From Eubacterium sp. (GTDB lineage Bacteria > Bacillota > Clostridia > Oscillospirales > Ruminococcaceae): a DNA stretch of 44,740 nt. The position numbers were made by a program, and so were the translations under genes. The DNA is taken from assembly GCA_022511265.1 (NCBI GenBank), contig JAFLRX010000019.1:1-44740 (forward strand), read 5' to 3'. Shown here one piece after another: positions 26,040 through 34,559 of this stretch (the stretch's first letter is position 1; each line of letters opens with the position of its first letter). The notes below the pieces were generated by a model, which did no database searches, had not been told where the DNA came from, and saw only the letters and a list, made by a program, of their open reading frames with translations.

Positions 26040-27098
26040 ATGCATAATTGGGAAAGTAACGTCCGCAGGGTAGTGCCATATATCCCCGGCGAGCAGCCTA
26101 AGGGCAGCGGAATAATCAAGCTGAACACCAACGAAAACCCTTTTCCGCCGTCGCCGATGGTAAAAAAGGCGTTGGACGAAATGGACAGCGACAGGCTGAG
26201 ACTCTACCCCGAAACGGTGTGTGAAGAGCTGGTGGAGCTGCTCGCGAAAGACGCAGGCTTACAGCCCTCGCAGGTGTTTGTCGGGATAGGCTCTGACGAT
26301 GTGCTGTCGATGGCATTTTTGACCTTTTTCAATTCGGATAAGCCGGTGTTGTTTCCGGATATAACCTACTCGTTTTACGACGTGTGGGCGGCAGTGTACG
26401 GGATAAAGTACGAGACATTACCGCTGGACGACGATTTCTGTATCATACCCGACGATTATGTAAGGGAAAACGGCGGCATCGTCATCGCCAACCCCAACGC
26501 GCCGACAGGTGTATATCTGGATATTTCGGCGATAGAAAAGATAATCGCCGCTAACCCCGACAGCGTTGTTATCGTTGACGAGGCGTACATAGATTTCGGC
26601 GGAGAGAGTGCCGTAAAGCTGGTAGATAAGTACGACAACCTGCTGGTGGTGCAGACCTTTTCAAAATCACGATCGCTGGCTGGTATGAGGATAGGTATGG
26701 CATACGGCAGCGAAAAGCTGATAAAGTATCTGAACGATGTACGTTTTTCGATAAATTCTTATACAATGAATATGCCGGCGCAGGTGTGCGGATTGGCATC
26801 GGTAAAGGATAAGGCGTATTTTGAAAAGACGGTAAAAGAGATAATCGAAATACGCGAGAATACAAAGCAACATCTGGCGCAGTTAGGCTTTACCATGACC
26901 GACTCAATGACGAATTTCCTTTTCGCACAGCATAAAGAAAAGCCCGCAAAATATATCTTTGAAGAGCTGAAAAAGCGGAAGATATTCGTCCGCTATTGGG
27001 ACAAGCCGAGAATAAACAATCATCTCAGAATTACGATAGGCACAAAAGAGCAGATGGACGCGCTGTTTGGCGCGCTGGAAGAAATACTGAAAGGATAA
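26040..27098 (+). CDS. hisC: Histidinol-phosphate aminotransferase
   Basis: PLP enzyme converting imidazole-acetol phosphate to histidinol phosphate. KLNTNENPFPPSP (about 26-38), NPNAPTGVYL, VDEAYIDFGG and the PLP lysine in TFSKSRSLAGMRIG are all present; about 352 residues from ATG 26040. Start choice is hard: the frame is open upstream to 25926, the GGAG site (26005-26008) is one base before an ATG at 26010 and 31 bases before ATG 26040. Family members begin near MxxWxxxVRxVxPYxPGEQP, which favours 26040; folding of hairpin D (26010-26029) would bring the site to an effective 11 bases. Confidence 0.93.
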   Translation: MHNWESNVRRVVPYIPGEQPKGSGIIKLNTNENPFPPSPMVKKALDEMDSDRLRLYPETVCEELVELLAKDAGLQPSQVFVGIGSDDVLSMAFLTFFNSDKPVLFPDITYSFYDVWAAVYGIKYETLPLDDDFCIIPDDYVRENGGIVIANPNAPTGVYLDISAIEKIIAANPDSVVIVDEAYIDFGGESAVKLVDKYDNLLVVQTFSKSRSLAGMRIGMAYGSEKLIKYLNDVRFSINSYTMNMPAQVCGLASVKDKAYFEKTVKEIIEIRENTKQHLAQLGFTMTDSMTNFLFAQHKEKPAKYIFEELKKRKIFVRYWDKPRINNHLRITIGTKEQMDALFGALEEILKG

Positions 27099-27102
27099 AG
27101 TT

Positions 27103-27678
27103 ATGAGCGTTATCGAGAGAAAGACACTGGAGACCGATATCAAGGCCGAGTTTAAGCTGTACGGCAGCGGCAAACACGAGATAAACACCGGCATAGGCTT
27201 TTTCGACCACATGCTGACCGCGCTGACGGTGCACGGCGGATTTGACCTTACGCTTACCTGTAACGGCGACCTTGACGTTGACGGACATCACACTGTAGAA
27301 GACGTCGGCATCGTGCTGGGCAAGGCGCTGGCAGAAGAACTGGGCGACAAGGGCGGAATAGTCCGCTTTGCCGAGGCGAATATCCCGATGGACGAGGCAT
27401 TGTCGTTCTGTGCGGTGGATGTCAGCGGCAGACCGTATCTGGTGTTTGACGCGGAGTTTGCCACCGATAAGACGGGTGAGTACGACAACTGCCTGACCGA
27501 GGAGTTTTTCCGCGCGTTTGCGTTCAACGCGGGGATAACGCTGCATATAAAGAACCTGTACGGCAAGAACGACCACCACAAGATAGAATCTATCTTCAAG
27601 GCGGCAGCGTACGCCATTCGCCGCGCCTGCGTGAAGAATGACAGCGGCGCGCTGATGTCGTCAAAAGGCACGTTATAA
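27103..27678 (+). CDS. hisB: Imidazoleglycerol-phosphate dehydratase (monofunctional)
   Basis: Manganese enzyme dehydrating imidazole-glycerol phosphate. 191 residues, the usual monofunctional length: no fused histidinol phosphatase. TGIGFFDHMLTALTVHGGFD (about 29-48), DGHHTVEDVGIVLG, and near the C-terminus KNDHHKIESIFKAAAYAI give the metal-binding histidines. AAAGGA site; four bases after hisC. Confidence 0.97.
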   Translation: MSVIERKTLETDIKAEFKLYGSGKHEINTGIGFFDHMLTALTVHGGFDLTLTCNGDLDVDGHHTVEDVGIVLGKALAEELGDKGGIVRFAEANIPMDEALSFCAVDVSGRPYLVFDAEFATDKTGEYDNCLTEEFFRAFAFNAGITLHIKNLYGKNDHHKIESIFKAAAYAIRRACVKNDSGALMSSKGTL

Positions 27679-27696
27679 TTTTACAAGAGGAACTAA

Positions 27697-28290
27697 ATGA
27701 TTGTTATAATAGACTATGGCGCGGGAAATCTGTTCAGCGTGCAAAACGCGCTGAACTATCTCGGCGTTGAAAACGAAATATCCAGCGACCCCGCAAAGCT
27801 GATTGCCGCCGACAGGCTGATACTGCCGGGTGTAGGCGCTTTTCCGGACGCGATGAAAAAGCTGAAAGAAACGGGTCTTGTCGATATAATAAAAGAGCAG
27901 GCGCGGCAAAAGCCGCTGATGGGTATCTGTCTCGGTATGCAGATGTTGCTGGAAAAAAGCTATGAGTTCGGCGAGACGGAGGGGCTGGGGCTCATCCCCG
28001 GCACAGTCGAGCTGATGAAGCCTGAGGGGTTGCCTATCCCGCATATCGGCTGGAACGAGCTGGAAAAGAATACACCTTGCCCGCTGCTGTCTGATAAAAA
28101 AGGGGAGTACGTTTACTTTGTACATTCCTACGCGGCGGTGACTGACAGTAAATATGTCGCGGCGTACTGCGACTACGGTATGAAGGTGCCCGCCCTTGTA
28201 CAAAACGGCAACGCCTACGGCTGCCAGTTCCACCCCGAAAAGAGCGGCGAGATAGGATTGGAGATACTGCGGAGATTTACCGCGTTATAA
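27697..28290 (+). CDS. hisH: Imidazole glycerol phosphate synthase, glutaminase subunit
   Basis: Class I glutamine amidotransferase that supplies ammonia to HisF. 197 residues with IIDYGAGNLFSVQNAL (3-18), LPGVGAFPDAM, nucleophile Cys in MGICLGMQML (about residue 71) and the His-Glu pair in QFHPEKSG. The expected catalytic triad is complete. hisF lies three genes downstream in the same operon. Confidence 0.97.
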   Translation: MIVIIDYGAGNLFSVQNALNYLGVENEISSDPAKLIAADRLILPGVGAFPDAMKKLKETGLVDIIKEQARQKPLMGICLGMQMLLEKSYEFGETEGLGLIPGTVELMKPEGLPIPHIGWNELEKNTPCPLLSDKKGEYVYFVHSYAAVTDSKYVAAYCDYGMKVPALVQNGNAYGCQFHPEKSGEIGLEILRRFTAL

Positions 28291-28319
28291 GGAGAAATTT
28301 TAATAATAGGAGTGTAGTT

Positions 28320-28535
28320 ATGGAAGAGAAAAAATGTCCCTGCGGCGGCGAGCTGGCCGAGTGTATGATGACACATAATATCCTGCCGTTAAAGCCGCAG
28401 CTGAGTATCAACAAAAAAGGATGCGCGTATACGATCGGCTATGTTAACAGCTATATCTGTACAAGCTGCGGCAGAATAAGCCTTTACGCCGACGATAACA
28501 CAATAAAGAATCTGCAAAAGGCAAACGACGAATAA
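28320..28535 (+). CDS. Small zinc-ribbon protein in the his operon, hypothetical
   Basis: A 71-residue protein I do not recognise as a named family. Cys6-x-Cys8 and Cys47-x2-Cys50 can form a zinc ribbon; Cys15 and Cys35 are extra. The segment between (IGYVNSYICTSCG) is beta-like, the end is a short helix. It has a strong AGGAG site and sits between hisH and hisA with gaps of 29 and 13 bases, so it is co-transcribed with histidine synthesis. An unused AAGGAG follows the hisH stop, suggesting insertion of this gene ahead of hisA. A histidine-related role is only inferred from position. Confidence 0.75.
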   Translation: MEEKKCPCGGELAECMMTHNILPLKPQLSINKKGCAYTIGYVNSYICTSCGRISLYADDNTIKNLQKANDE

Positions 28536-28548
28536 GGGGAACATTTAT

Positions 28549-29265
28549 ATGGTAATTTTACCCGCGATAGATATTAAGGACGGTAAATGCGTGCGGCTGC
28601 TGCGCGGAGACTACAGCACTGCGCACACGGTAGCCGAAAGCTATATGGACACCGCGCTGAAATTTAAGGCGGCTGGCGCCGAATGGATACACATGGTAGA
28701 CCTTGACGGCGCTAAGGACGCCAACCAGCCGAACAAGGATATATTCGTAGACGTCGCCGAAAACTCCGGGCTGAAGGTAGAGGTAGGCGGCGGCATCCGC
28801 ACATTGGACACGGTGGAGATGTACCTGTCTGCCGGGATTTCCCGCGTGATAATCGGCTCTGCCGCGGTCAAAAACCCTGATTTGGTAAAGTTCGCTGTTA
28901 TGGAATACAAGGACAGAATAGCGGTGGGAATAGACGCAAAGGACGGCTATGTCGCTACCGAGGGCTGGCTGGAGCAGTCGGATGTTCATTTTGTAGAGCT
29001 TGCCCGTGAGATGGAGCGTGTGGGTGTAAAGTACATAATCTTCACCGATATTTCCCGTGACGGGACGCTGTCGGGCGTAAACCTCGAACAGCTGAAAGCG
29101 ATAAACGAAAGCTGCGGCTGCAATATCATCGCCAGCGGCGGGGTGCATCTGCTGAAGGACATCACCGACTGCAAGGCGCTGGGACTGTACGGTGCGATAT
29201 GCGGCAAGTCTATCTACCAAGGGACGTTGGACCTTGCACAGGCGATAGAAGAAGCAAAAGAGTAA
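28549..29265 (+). CDS. hisA: ProFAR isomerase
   Basis: Converts ProFAR to PRFAR; half-barrel duplicated TIM barrel of 238 residues. [18 protein letters not shown] with catalytic Asp, [10 protein letters not shown], the phosphate loop [24 protein letters not shown] with the second catalytic Asp, and [11 protein letters not shown] are clear. No PriA-type fusion features. Confidence 0.97.
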   Translation: MVILPAIDIKDGKCVRLLRGDYSTAHTVAESYMDTALKFKAAGAEWIHMVDLDGAKDANQPNKDIFVDVAENSGLKVEVGGGIRTLDTVEMYLSAGISRVIIGSAAVKNPDLVKFAVMEYKDRIAVGIDAKDGYVATEGWLEQSDVHFVELAREMERVGVKYIIFTDISRDGTLSGVNLEQLKAINESCGCNIIASGGVHLLKDITDCKALGLYGAICGKSIYQGTLDLAQAIEEAKE

Positions 29266-29276
29266 AGGGAATAATC

Positions 29277-30032
29277 ATGCTTGCTAAAAGAATAATCCCC
29301 TGCCTTGACGTGCGTGACGGCAAGGTGGTCAAGGGAGTAAATTTTGAGGGAATAAAAGAGGTCGGCGACCCGGTAGAATGTGCCTATGAGTACAATTTAC
29401 AGGGCGCGGACGAGATAGTTTTTTATGATATAACCGCCTCGCACGAGGGGAGAGGAGTTATCCTTGACGTGGTGCGTGAGACCGCGAAAAAGGTGTTCGT
29501 CCCGCTGACTGTCGGCGGCGGAATAAAGACCGTTGACGATATACGCAATACCCTGCGCGCGGGGGCTGATAAGGTATCGGTCAATTCTCAGGCGGTGCAG
29601 AACCCGCAGCTTATCAAAGACGGCGCGGACATCTTCGGCAGCCAGTGCATCTGCGTCGGTATCGACGCGAAAAAGATAGCCGACAACAAGTGGACGGTGT
29701 ACATCAACGGCGGCAGGATAGATATGAAGCTGGACCTGATAGAATGGGTGCAGACGATAGAACGGCTGGGCGCGGGTGAGATATGCCTGAACTCGATAGA
29801 CACCGACGGTGTGCGCGGCGGCTTTGATATCCCCATGCTGAAGGCGGTGGTAGACGCGGTTAATATCCCGGTCATCGCCAGCGGCGGCGCGGGAAAGCTC
29901 GGCGATTTCGCCGATGCGTTTATCAAGACCGACTGCTCGGCGGCACTTGCCGCGTCGCTGTTCCATTTCCGCGAGTTGACGGTACAGCAGGTCAAGGAGG
30001 ATTGCAGAGCTAAGGGCATTGCGGTGAGATAA
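29277..30032 (+). CDS. hisF: Imidazole glycerol phosphate synthase, cyclase subunit
   Basis: Uses ammonia from HisH to form imidazole-glycerol phosphate and AICAR. 251 residues from ATG 29277 (AAAGGGA site, 11 bases after hisA): [45 protein letters not shown], and [15 protein letters not shown] with the second catalytic Asp. The open frame extends into hisA but the start is set by homology to the family opening. Confidence 0.97.
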   Translation: MLAKRIIPCLDVRDGKVVKGVNFEGIKEVGDPVECAYEYNLQGADEIVFYDITASHEGRGVILDVVRETAKKVFVPLTVGGGIKTVDDIRNTLRAGADKVSVNSQAVQNPQLIKDGADIFGSQCICVGIDAKKIADNKWTVYINGGRIDMKLDLIEWVQTIERLGAGEICLNSIDTDGVRGGFDIPMLKAVVDAVNIPVIASGGAGKLGDFADAFIKTDCSAALAASLFHFRELTVQQVKEDCRAKGIAVR

Positions 30033-30034
30033 TT

Positions 30035-30550
30035 ATGGAGCTATCCAAAAAGAAAATAGTGCTGTGCTGTATATGCGCGGCGGTCATAGGCATATTTTGT
30101 GCTTTGTTTGTTCTGTGTTATCCGGGTGTTTTTGTGTCATCACGAAGATATCCTTACGGTCATACTTTTTGGGTATTGGGTACAATAATTTCACTGGTAA
30201 TGATTGTCGCAGCATTGCTCGTCAACCTATATGCGGTTGACCCGAATAAACGAGCAAGAAAATTTCTGGCTATTGCCTTGATGATTTGCTTTGGTATATT
30301 TATTGCTCTATCAGTGATATTCTTATTTAGCTTTTTTAGTATGATTATTGCTTTCCCTTTAAGCTTCGCCATTACGTTGATAGCATTGTATGGAGTTATG
30401 TTAACATGTGCTGAACGAGAGTACAAAAATTTACTTTTGGTCGAACTTGCTATAACGATAGTTTCTTTTTGCGCGTTTCTTTTTATCTGGAGCTTTGCGG
30501 GTGAGACACTGCGGCAATATATCCACACAATTGACCCGCCGATATATTGA
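30035..30550 (+). CDS. Hypothetical membrane protein between hisF and hisI
   Basis: A 171-residue protein with four to five hydrophobic stretches (about 7-32, 44-69, 79-101, 103-125, 131-155) and few charged residues. I recognise no family. It is noticeably more AT-rich than the surrounding his genes and has only a weak ribosome binding site two bases after hisF, so it may be translated by coupling. Position suggests co-transcription with histidine genes; AT content suggests later acquisition. A transport role for a histidine intermediate is possible but unsupported. Confidence 0.7.
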   Translation: MELSKKKIVLCCICAAVIGIFCALFVLCYPGVFVSSRRYPYGHTFWVLGTIISLVMIVAALLVNLYAVDPNKRARKFLAIALMICFGIFIALSVIFLFSFFSMIIAFPLSFAITLIALYGVMLTCAEREYKNLLLVELAITIVSFCAFLFIWSFAGETLRQYIHTIDPPIY

Positions 30551-30565
30551 CATATAGGAGGAATT

Positions 30566-30919
30566 ATGGTTAAAATAGACATAAACGACCTTGACAGATA
30601 CTTTGCCAAGGCTGACCTTATCCCGACGATAGCGTTTGACGTTGACACAAAGACGGTGCTTATGCTGGCGTATATGAACAAAGAAAGCCTGAAAAAGACA
30701 TTGGAGACAGGCTATACGTGGTATTACAGCCGCTCGCGGCAGGAGTTGTGGAACAAGGGCGCGACCAGCGGACATTTGCAGAAAGTGGTCTCGATATACA
30801 GCGACTGCGATGATGATACTTTATTGTTAAACGTAAAGCAGACAGGGGTCGCCTGTCATACAGGCTCTTACAGCTGCTTTTTCAATGAAATGTACATAGA
30901 TGATAAGGAGGGTATATGA
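30566..30919 (+). CDS. hisI: Phosphoribosyl-AMP cyclohydrolase
   Basis: Zinc/magnesium enzyme opening the purine ring of PR-AMP. 117 residues with [46 protein letters not shown] and [10 protein letters not shown] carrying the zinc-binding cysteines. GGAGG site. Its last four bases overlap the hisE start (ATGA), the usual coupled arrangement where the two activities are not fused. Confidence 0.97.
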   Translation: MVKIDINDLDRYFAKADLIPTIAFDVDTKTVLMLAYMNKESLKKTLETGYTWYYSRSRQELWNKGATSGHLQKVVSIYSDCDDDTLLLNVKQTGVACHTGSYSCFFNEMYIDDKEGI

Positions 30920-31254
30920 CAGTATATCAGGAAATTTTTGAAGTGATAAAGGCGCGCAAGGCGGCCTTTGAATCGGGCACTGCGCAGGAAAATTCCTACA
31001 CCTGCTATCTTTTTGAAAAGGGCGTTGATAAGATATGCAAAAAGGTGGGAGAAGAGGCAGCCGAGACCATCATCGCCGCGAAGAACGGCGACAACCACGA
31101 ACTGGCAAACGAGATAAACGACCTGCTGTATCATGTCATGGTGCTGGCGGCAGAGCGTGGGCTTGACTGGTCGGACGTCGAGCGCATACTGGACGAGCGC
31201 AACGAGAAAATAGGCAACTTAAAACAGTTTCATACAACAGATAAATTAAGCTGA
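30916..31254 (+). CDS. hisE: Phosphoribosyl-ATP pyrophosphatase
   Basis: A 112-residue MazG-like all-helical hydrolase acting on [23 protein letters not shown] (about 39-56) and [21 protein letters not shown] (about 58-78) hold the acidic metal-binding residues. Overlaps hisI by four bases. The next gene, a GH5 endoglucanase, starts only 17 bases after its stop with no terminator between. Confidence 0.96.
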   Translation: MTVYQEIFEVIKARKAAFESGTAQENSYTCYLFEKGVDKICKKVGEEAAETIIAAKNGDNHELANEINDLLYHVMVLAAERGLDWSDVERILDERNEKIGNLKQFHTTDKLS

Positions 31255-31271
31255 GAAAGGTGGAAATCAAA

Positions 31272-32546
31272 ATGAAAAAAATTATTGCAGCAGTTACCGC
31301 AATGGCGTTATGCGCAGGTATGGTAATGGGCTTTTCCGGCTGCTCGGAAGAGTCTGAAGACAGCACGGTCTCGTCAGTCGAATCCGGAGATAACAATCAG
31401 TCGGAAGGATCAAGCGGGGCGAGCGACCGCCCGAACGAGATAAGAGACATAACCTCTGTCGAGCTTGTCTCGGAAATGAAAGCGGGCTGGAACCTCGGCA
31501 ACACGCTCGATGCCGGTCATGCCGGTTCAAAGGGCAGCGAGCCCACAGCGATAGAGACCTCTTGGGGCAACCCCGTCACCACAAAGGAAATGATAGACGC
31601 GGTGAAAGAGCAGGGCTTTAACGTGCTGAGAGTACCGGTCACCTGGGACTGGAGCACAGGCGAGGGTCCCGACTATATCATCAGCGAGGAATGGATGGAC
31701 AGGGTGCAGGAGGTCGTGAATTACGGCATAGACGACGACATGTTTGTCATCCTTGACATTCACCACGAGACCTGGCATGACCCGTACGAGGATAATTACG
31801 AGGCAGCAAGCGACCGTATGAAAAAGGTATGGACACAGATAGGCGAGCGTTTTCAGAATTATGACGAGCATCTCATTTTCGAGGGTATGAACGAGCCCAG
31901 ATTAAGAAATACCGCCGACGAGTGGAACGGCGGCACCGATGCCGCGCGCGAGGTGGTAAACAAACTGAACGCCGACTTTGTTGAGACGATACGCTCTCTC
32001 GGCGGCAACAACCCGAAGCGTCATCTTATGATACCCGGCTACGCGGCGTCCTCTGCCAATGCCGCGCTTTCCGCGATAAAGGTGCCGGATGATGATAAGA
32101 TAATAGTATCGGTACACGGCTATATCCCGTATAATTTTGCGCTGGCTACAGGCGGCGGCGCCAACAAGTATTTTCTTGCGTCCCGCATGACAGGTGATAT
32201 CGACAATCTTGCCGATACGCTGAAAACTCTGTTCATCGACAAAGGTCAGGCTGTCATTATCGGAGAGTTCGGCGCGATGAACCGTGACAACGACCCGTTC
32301 AGAGTTCATTGGGTAAAATACTACATCACCAAAATGAACGAGATAGGCGTACCCTGCGTATGGTGGGACAACAACGCCAACTCCGGCAGCGGTGAGCTGT
32401 TCGGTCTGTTTAACCGCCGTACATTGGAATGGTATTCTCAGGATGTAGCGGATGCGCTTATAGCGGCGGCGAACGGCGAGTTCACGCTTGATGAGATCAT
32501 AGCAGAGTCTGACGAGCTGCTGCAAAGCATGAAGAATAACGAATAG
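31272..32546 (+). CDS. GH5 (subfamily 4-like) endo-beta-1,4-glucanase lipoprotein
   Basis: A 424-residue secreted glycanase. Residues 1-24 are a lipoprotein signal with lipobox FSGC (Cys24), then an acidic Ser-rich linker to about 55. The catalytic domain shows AGWNLGNTLDAG (71-82), ETSWGNPVTT (95-104), RVPVTW, LDIHHETW (161-168), FEGMNEPRL with acid/base Glu208, HGYIPY (282-287), IIGEFGAM with nucleophile Glu332, and VWWDNNANSG. This pattern fits GH5_4 cellulases/xyloglucanases. ATG 31272 has AAAGGTGG. It is directly downstream of hisE without an obvious own promoter; a hairpin follows at 32596. Confidence 0.9.
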   Translation: MKKIIAAVTAMALCAGMVMGFSGCSEESEDSTVSSVESGDNNQSEGSSGASDRPNEIRDITSVELVSEMKAGWNLGNTLDAGHAGSKGSEPTAIETSWGNPVTTKEMIDAVKEQGFNVLRVPVTWDWSTGEGPDYIISEEWMDRVQEVVNYGIDDDMFVILDIHHETWHDPYEDNYEAASDRMKKVWTQIGERFQNYDEHLIFEGMNEPRLRNTADEWNGGTDAAREVVNKLNADFVETIRSLGGNNPKRHLMIPGYAASSANAALSAIKVPDDDKIIVSVHGYIPYNFALATGGGANKYFLASRMTGDIDNLADTLKTLFIDKGQAVIIGEFGAMNRDNDPFRVHWVKYYITKMNEIGVPCVWWDNNANSGSGELFGLFNRRTLEWYSQDVADALIAAANGEFTLDEIIAESDELLQSMKNNE

Positions 32547-32595
32547 CTGTAAAAGCTTTAAAAATCCGAAATGTCGTCCCTAAGGGCGAAGGGAT

Positions 32596-32630
32596 ATGGG
32601 GGTGAAAACCATCAGGGTTTTCACCCCCAT
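32596..32630 (+). terminator. Hairpin after the GH5_4 gene
   Basis: Perfect 15-base arms 32596-32610 and 32616-32630 (atgggggtgaaaacc) with loop atcag. The following ttgc is a poor U-tract, but stem strength and position suggest the end of the his-GH5 transcript. Confidence 0.65.
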
Positions 32631-32642
32631 TTGCAATAAAAA

Positions 32643-32732
32643 AGCCGTTCCAAAAATTACAAAAAGAGCGGCTGTACAGCTTGGCGAAATCCGACCACAG
32701 GGAAGGATTTCGCCAAGCTGTGCAAATAGCCG
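32643..32732 (+). repeat. Long inverted repeat with alternative pairings; possible structured RNA
   Basis: Perfect 16-base arms 32677-32692 and 32705-32720 (cagcttggcgaaatcc), loop of 12. CGGCT (32669-32673) can pair with AGCCG either upstream (32643-32647) or downstream (32728-32732), giving two mutually exclusive outer stems. It is not a typical terminator. Confidence 0.6.
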
Positions 32733-32786
32733 AAAATAAAGCATACCGCAAAAAAAGTTTTGTTAAAAAATCCACAAATAATTAGA

Positions 32787-32815
32787 TTGAATTTGGCAGT
32801 AAAATGTGATAAAAT
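32787..32815 (+). promoter_or_regulatory. Promoter of the OadG-OadB unit
   Basis: TTGAAT (32787-32792), 17-base spacer, TAAAAT (32810-32815) with TGA before it. The segment tgtgataaaataa is identical to that of the rplJ promoter on the other strand (43908-43923 region). Confidence 0.8.
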
Positions 32816-32869
32816 AAATATATAGTGCGTGTTGCGCACGTTGAAAAAGGAAAGAACGGAGACGGGAAT

Positions 32870-33298
32870 ATGTACGACTTATTGCATAACATGGCGATCA
32901 TAACTGAAGAAAACCCCGCCGATAATTTAAGCGGTATGTGGGCAACGGTTATCACCGGCCTTGTTGTGGTATTTATTATACTTGCACTGCTGATAGGATT
33001 TCTTTATCTGATGAGTATGGCGACCAAGGGTATGGATAAGCTGTCAGACTCAAGACGGCAGAAAAAGGCAGAATACACCGCCAAGCCTGCGCCTGTGCCT
33101 GCCGCGCCTGTGGTGCTTGATACTGTTGACGAAGAGGAAAACGACGAAGAGATAATCGCGGTGATAGCGGCTGCGATTGCCGCGTACAGTGCCGCCGACG
33201 GCAAGCAGTATGTAGTTAAGAAGATAAAGCGTTCGGACAAAAAGACCCGTTCCGATTGGGGAAATGTCGGCGTCCGTGAAAATACACGCCCATTTTAA
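32870..33298 (+). CDS. OadG-family gamma subunit of a sodium-pump decarboxylase
   Basis: A 142-residue protein with one membrane helix (about 25-48, VITGLVVVFIILALLIGFLY) near the N-terminus, a Pro/Ala-rich linker (about 75-90: KPAPVPAAP) and an acidic stretch leading to an alanine-rich helix (EEIIAVIAAAIAAYSAAD) and basic tail. This is the OadG/MmdD layout that ties the carboxyltransferase to the membrane beta subunit. ATG 32870 has GGAG eight bases upstream. The beta subunit gene follows 31 bases later. Confidence 0.85.
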   Translation: MYDLLHNMAIITEENPADNLSGMWATVITGLVVVFIILALLIGFLYLMSMATKGMDKLSDSRRQKKAEYTAKPAPVPAAPVVLDTVDEEENDEEIIAVIAAAIAAYSAADGKQYVVKKIKRSDKKTRSDWGNVGVRENTRPF

Positions 33299-33329
33299 CT
33301 CGGTAGGATAGAAAAGAGGTAGAAATAAA

Positions 33330-34547
33330 ATGGAAATTATTGATGTATTTTTAAAGACCATATCCTCGATAGCGAGCGGATCGGGATTTTTGGCGATACA
33401 TTGGGAACAGGCAGTAATGATAGTGGTATCCTTCCTGCTGATGTATCTTGCGATAGTAAGAAAGTTTGAGCCTTTACTGCTGCTGCCGATAGCGTTCGGC
33501 ATGATGCTGACAAACATACCCGGCTCTGAGGTGTTCCATCCGGAATTTTTCACAGGACCGGATGCAGTGGCAAACGGAGTTAATTACAGTCAGGTGCTGC
33601 ATGACGGCGGTCTGCTGGATATGCTGTATATCGGTGTTAAGACACAGATATTCCCGCCGCTGATATTCCTCGGTATAGGCTGCATGACCGACTTTGGTCC
33701 GCTTATCGCCAACCCGAAATCATTGCTGCTGGGTGCTGCGGCACAGGCCGGTATATTTATCACCTTCCTCGGCGCGTGTCTGCTCAGCTTTACCGGAATA
33801 GACGCACTGACATTTACCTTCAAAGAGGCTTCCTCGATAGGCATTATAGGCGGTGCGGACGGACCTACCGCGATATTCCTTACCTCAAAGCTGGCACCGC
33901 AGCTGATGGGCTCTATCGCCGTCGCGGCGTACTCGTATATGGCACTGGTACCTATTATTCAGCCGCCGATAATGAAGTTCCTTACAACAAAGAAAGAGCG
34001 CAGTGTGGTAATGGGTCAGCTCAGAACCGTTAGCAAGCGTGAGAAAATAATATTCCCGATAGCGGTTACCGTAATCGTTGCGTTCATTATCCCTGATGCT
34101 ACCGCGCTGGTAGGTATGCTGATGCTGGGCAACCTGTTCCGAGAGAGCGGCGTTGTTGACAGACTGGTAAAGACCGCCTCCAACGAGCTGATGAACATTA
34201 TCACCATAATGCTGGGCACGGTAGTAGGCGCGACCGCAACGGCGGAAAACTTCCTTACCATAAAGACGCTGCTGATAGTCGCACTGGGACTTATCGCGTT
34301 CTGTATGGGTACAGCATGCGGCGTGCTGCTCGGCAAGCTGATGTACAAGATATCCGGCGGCAAGATAAACCCGCTTATCGGCTCGGCAGGCGTATCCGCG
34401 GTACCGATGGCTGCGCGTGTTTCGCAGACGGTCGGCGCACAGGAGAACCCCTCCAACTTCCTGCTGATGCACGCAATGGGACCGAACGTCGCAGGCGTTA
34501 TCGGTTCGGCAGTTGCGGCAGGCGTACTGCTGAACATCTTCGGTTAA
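33330..34547 (+). CDS. Sodium-translocating decarboxylase beta subunit (OadB/MmdB/GcdB)
   Basis: A 405-residue polytopic protein that decarboxylates carboxybiotin and exports sodium ions. Diagnostic segments are FPPLIFLGIGCMTDFGPLI (about 108-126), GIIGGADGPTAIF with the essential Asp177, and the second repeat NFLTIKTLLIV... through SAVPMAARVSQ and MHAMGPNVAGVIGSAVAAG. About eleven helices. Neither the carboxyltransferase alpha subunit nor a biotin carrier is encoded here, so the substrate (oxaloacetate, methylmalonyl-CoA or glutaconyl-CoA) cannot be told. Confidence 0.93.
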   Translation: MEIIDVFLKTISSIASGSGFLAIHWEQAVMIVVSFLLMYLAIVRKFEPLLLLPIAFGMMLTNIPGSEVFHPEFFTGPDAVANGVNYSQVLHDGGLLDMLYIGVKTQIFPPLIFLGIGCMTDFGPLIANPKSLLLGAAAQAGIFITFLGACLLSFTGIDALTFTFKEASSIGIIGGADGPTAIFLTSKLAPQLMGSIAVAAYSYMALVPIIQPPIMKFLTTKKERSVVMGQLRTVSKREKIIFPIAVTVIVAFIIPDATALVGMLMLGNLFRESGVVDRLVKTASNELMNIITIMLGTVVGATATAENFLTIKTLLIVALGLIAFCMGTACGVLLGKLMYKISGGKINPLIGSAGVSAVPMAARVSQTVGAQENPSNFLLMHAMGPNVAGVIGSAVAAGVLLNIFG

Positions 34548-34559
34548 TAACAGAAATCA

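Larger units (their letters stand above)
32547..32869 (+). other. Non-coding interval with large hairpins and the oadG promoter
   Basis: This 323-base gap carries no plausible gene. It holds the hairpin at 32596-32630, the larger structured region 32643-32732, an AT-rich stretch, the promoter at 32787-32815, a small leader hairpin gtgcg/cgcac (32825-32839) and the ribosome binding site of the OadG-like gene (GGAG 32858-32861). Confidence 0.8.
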
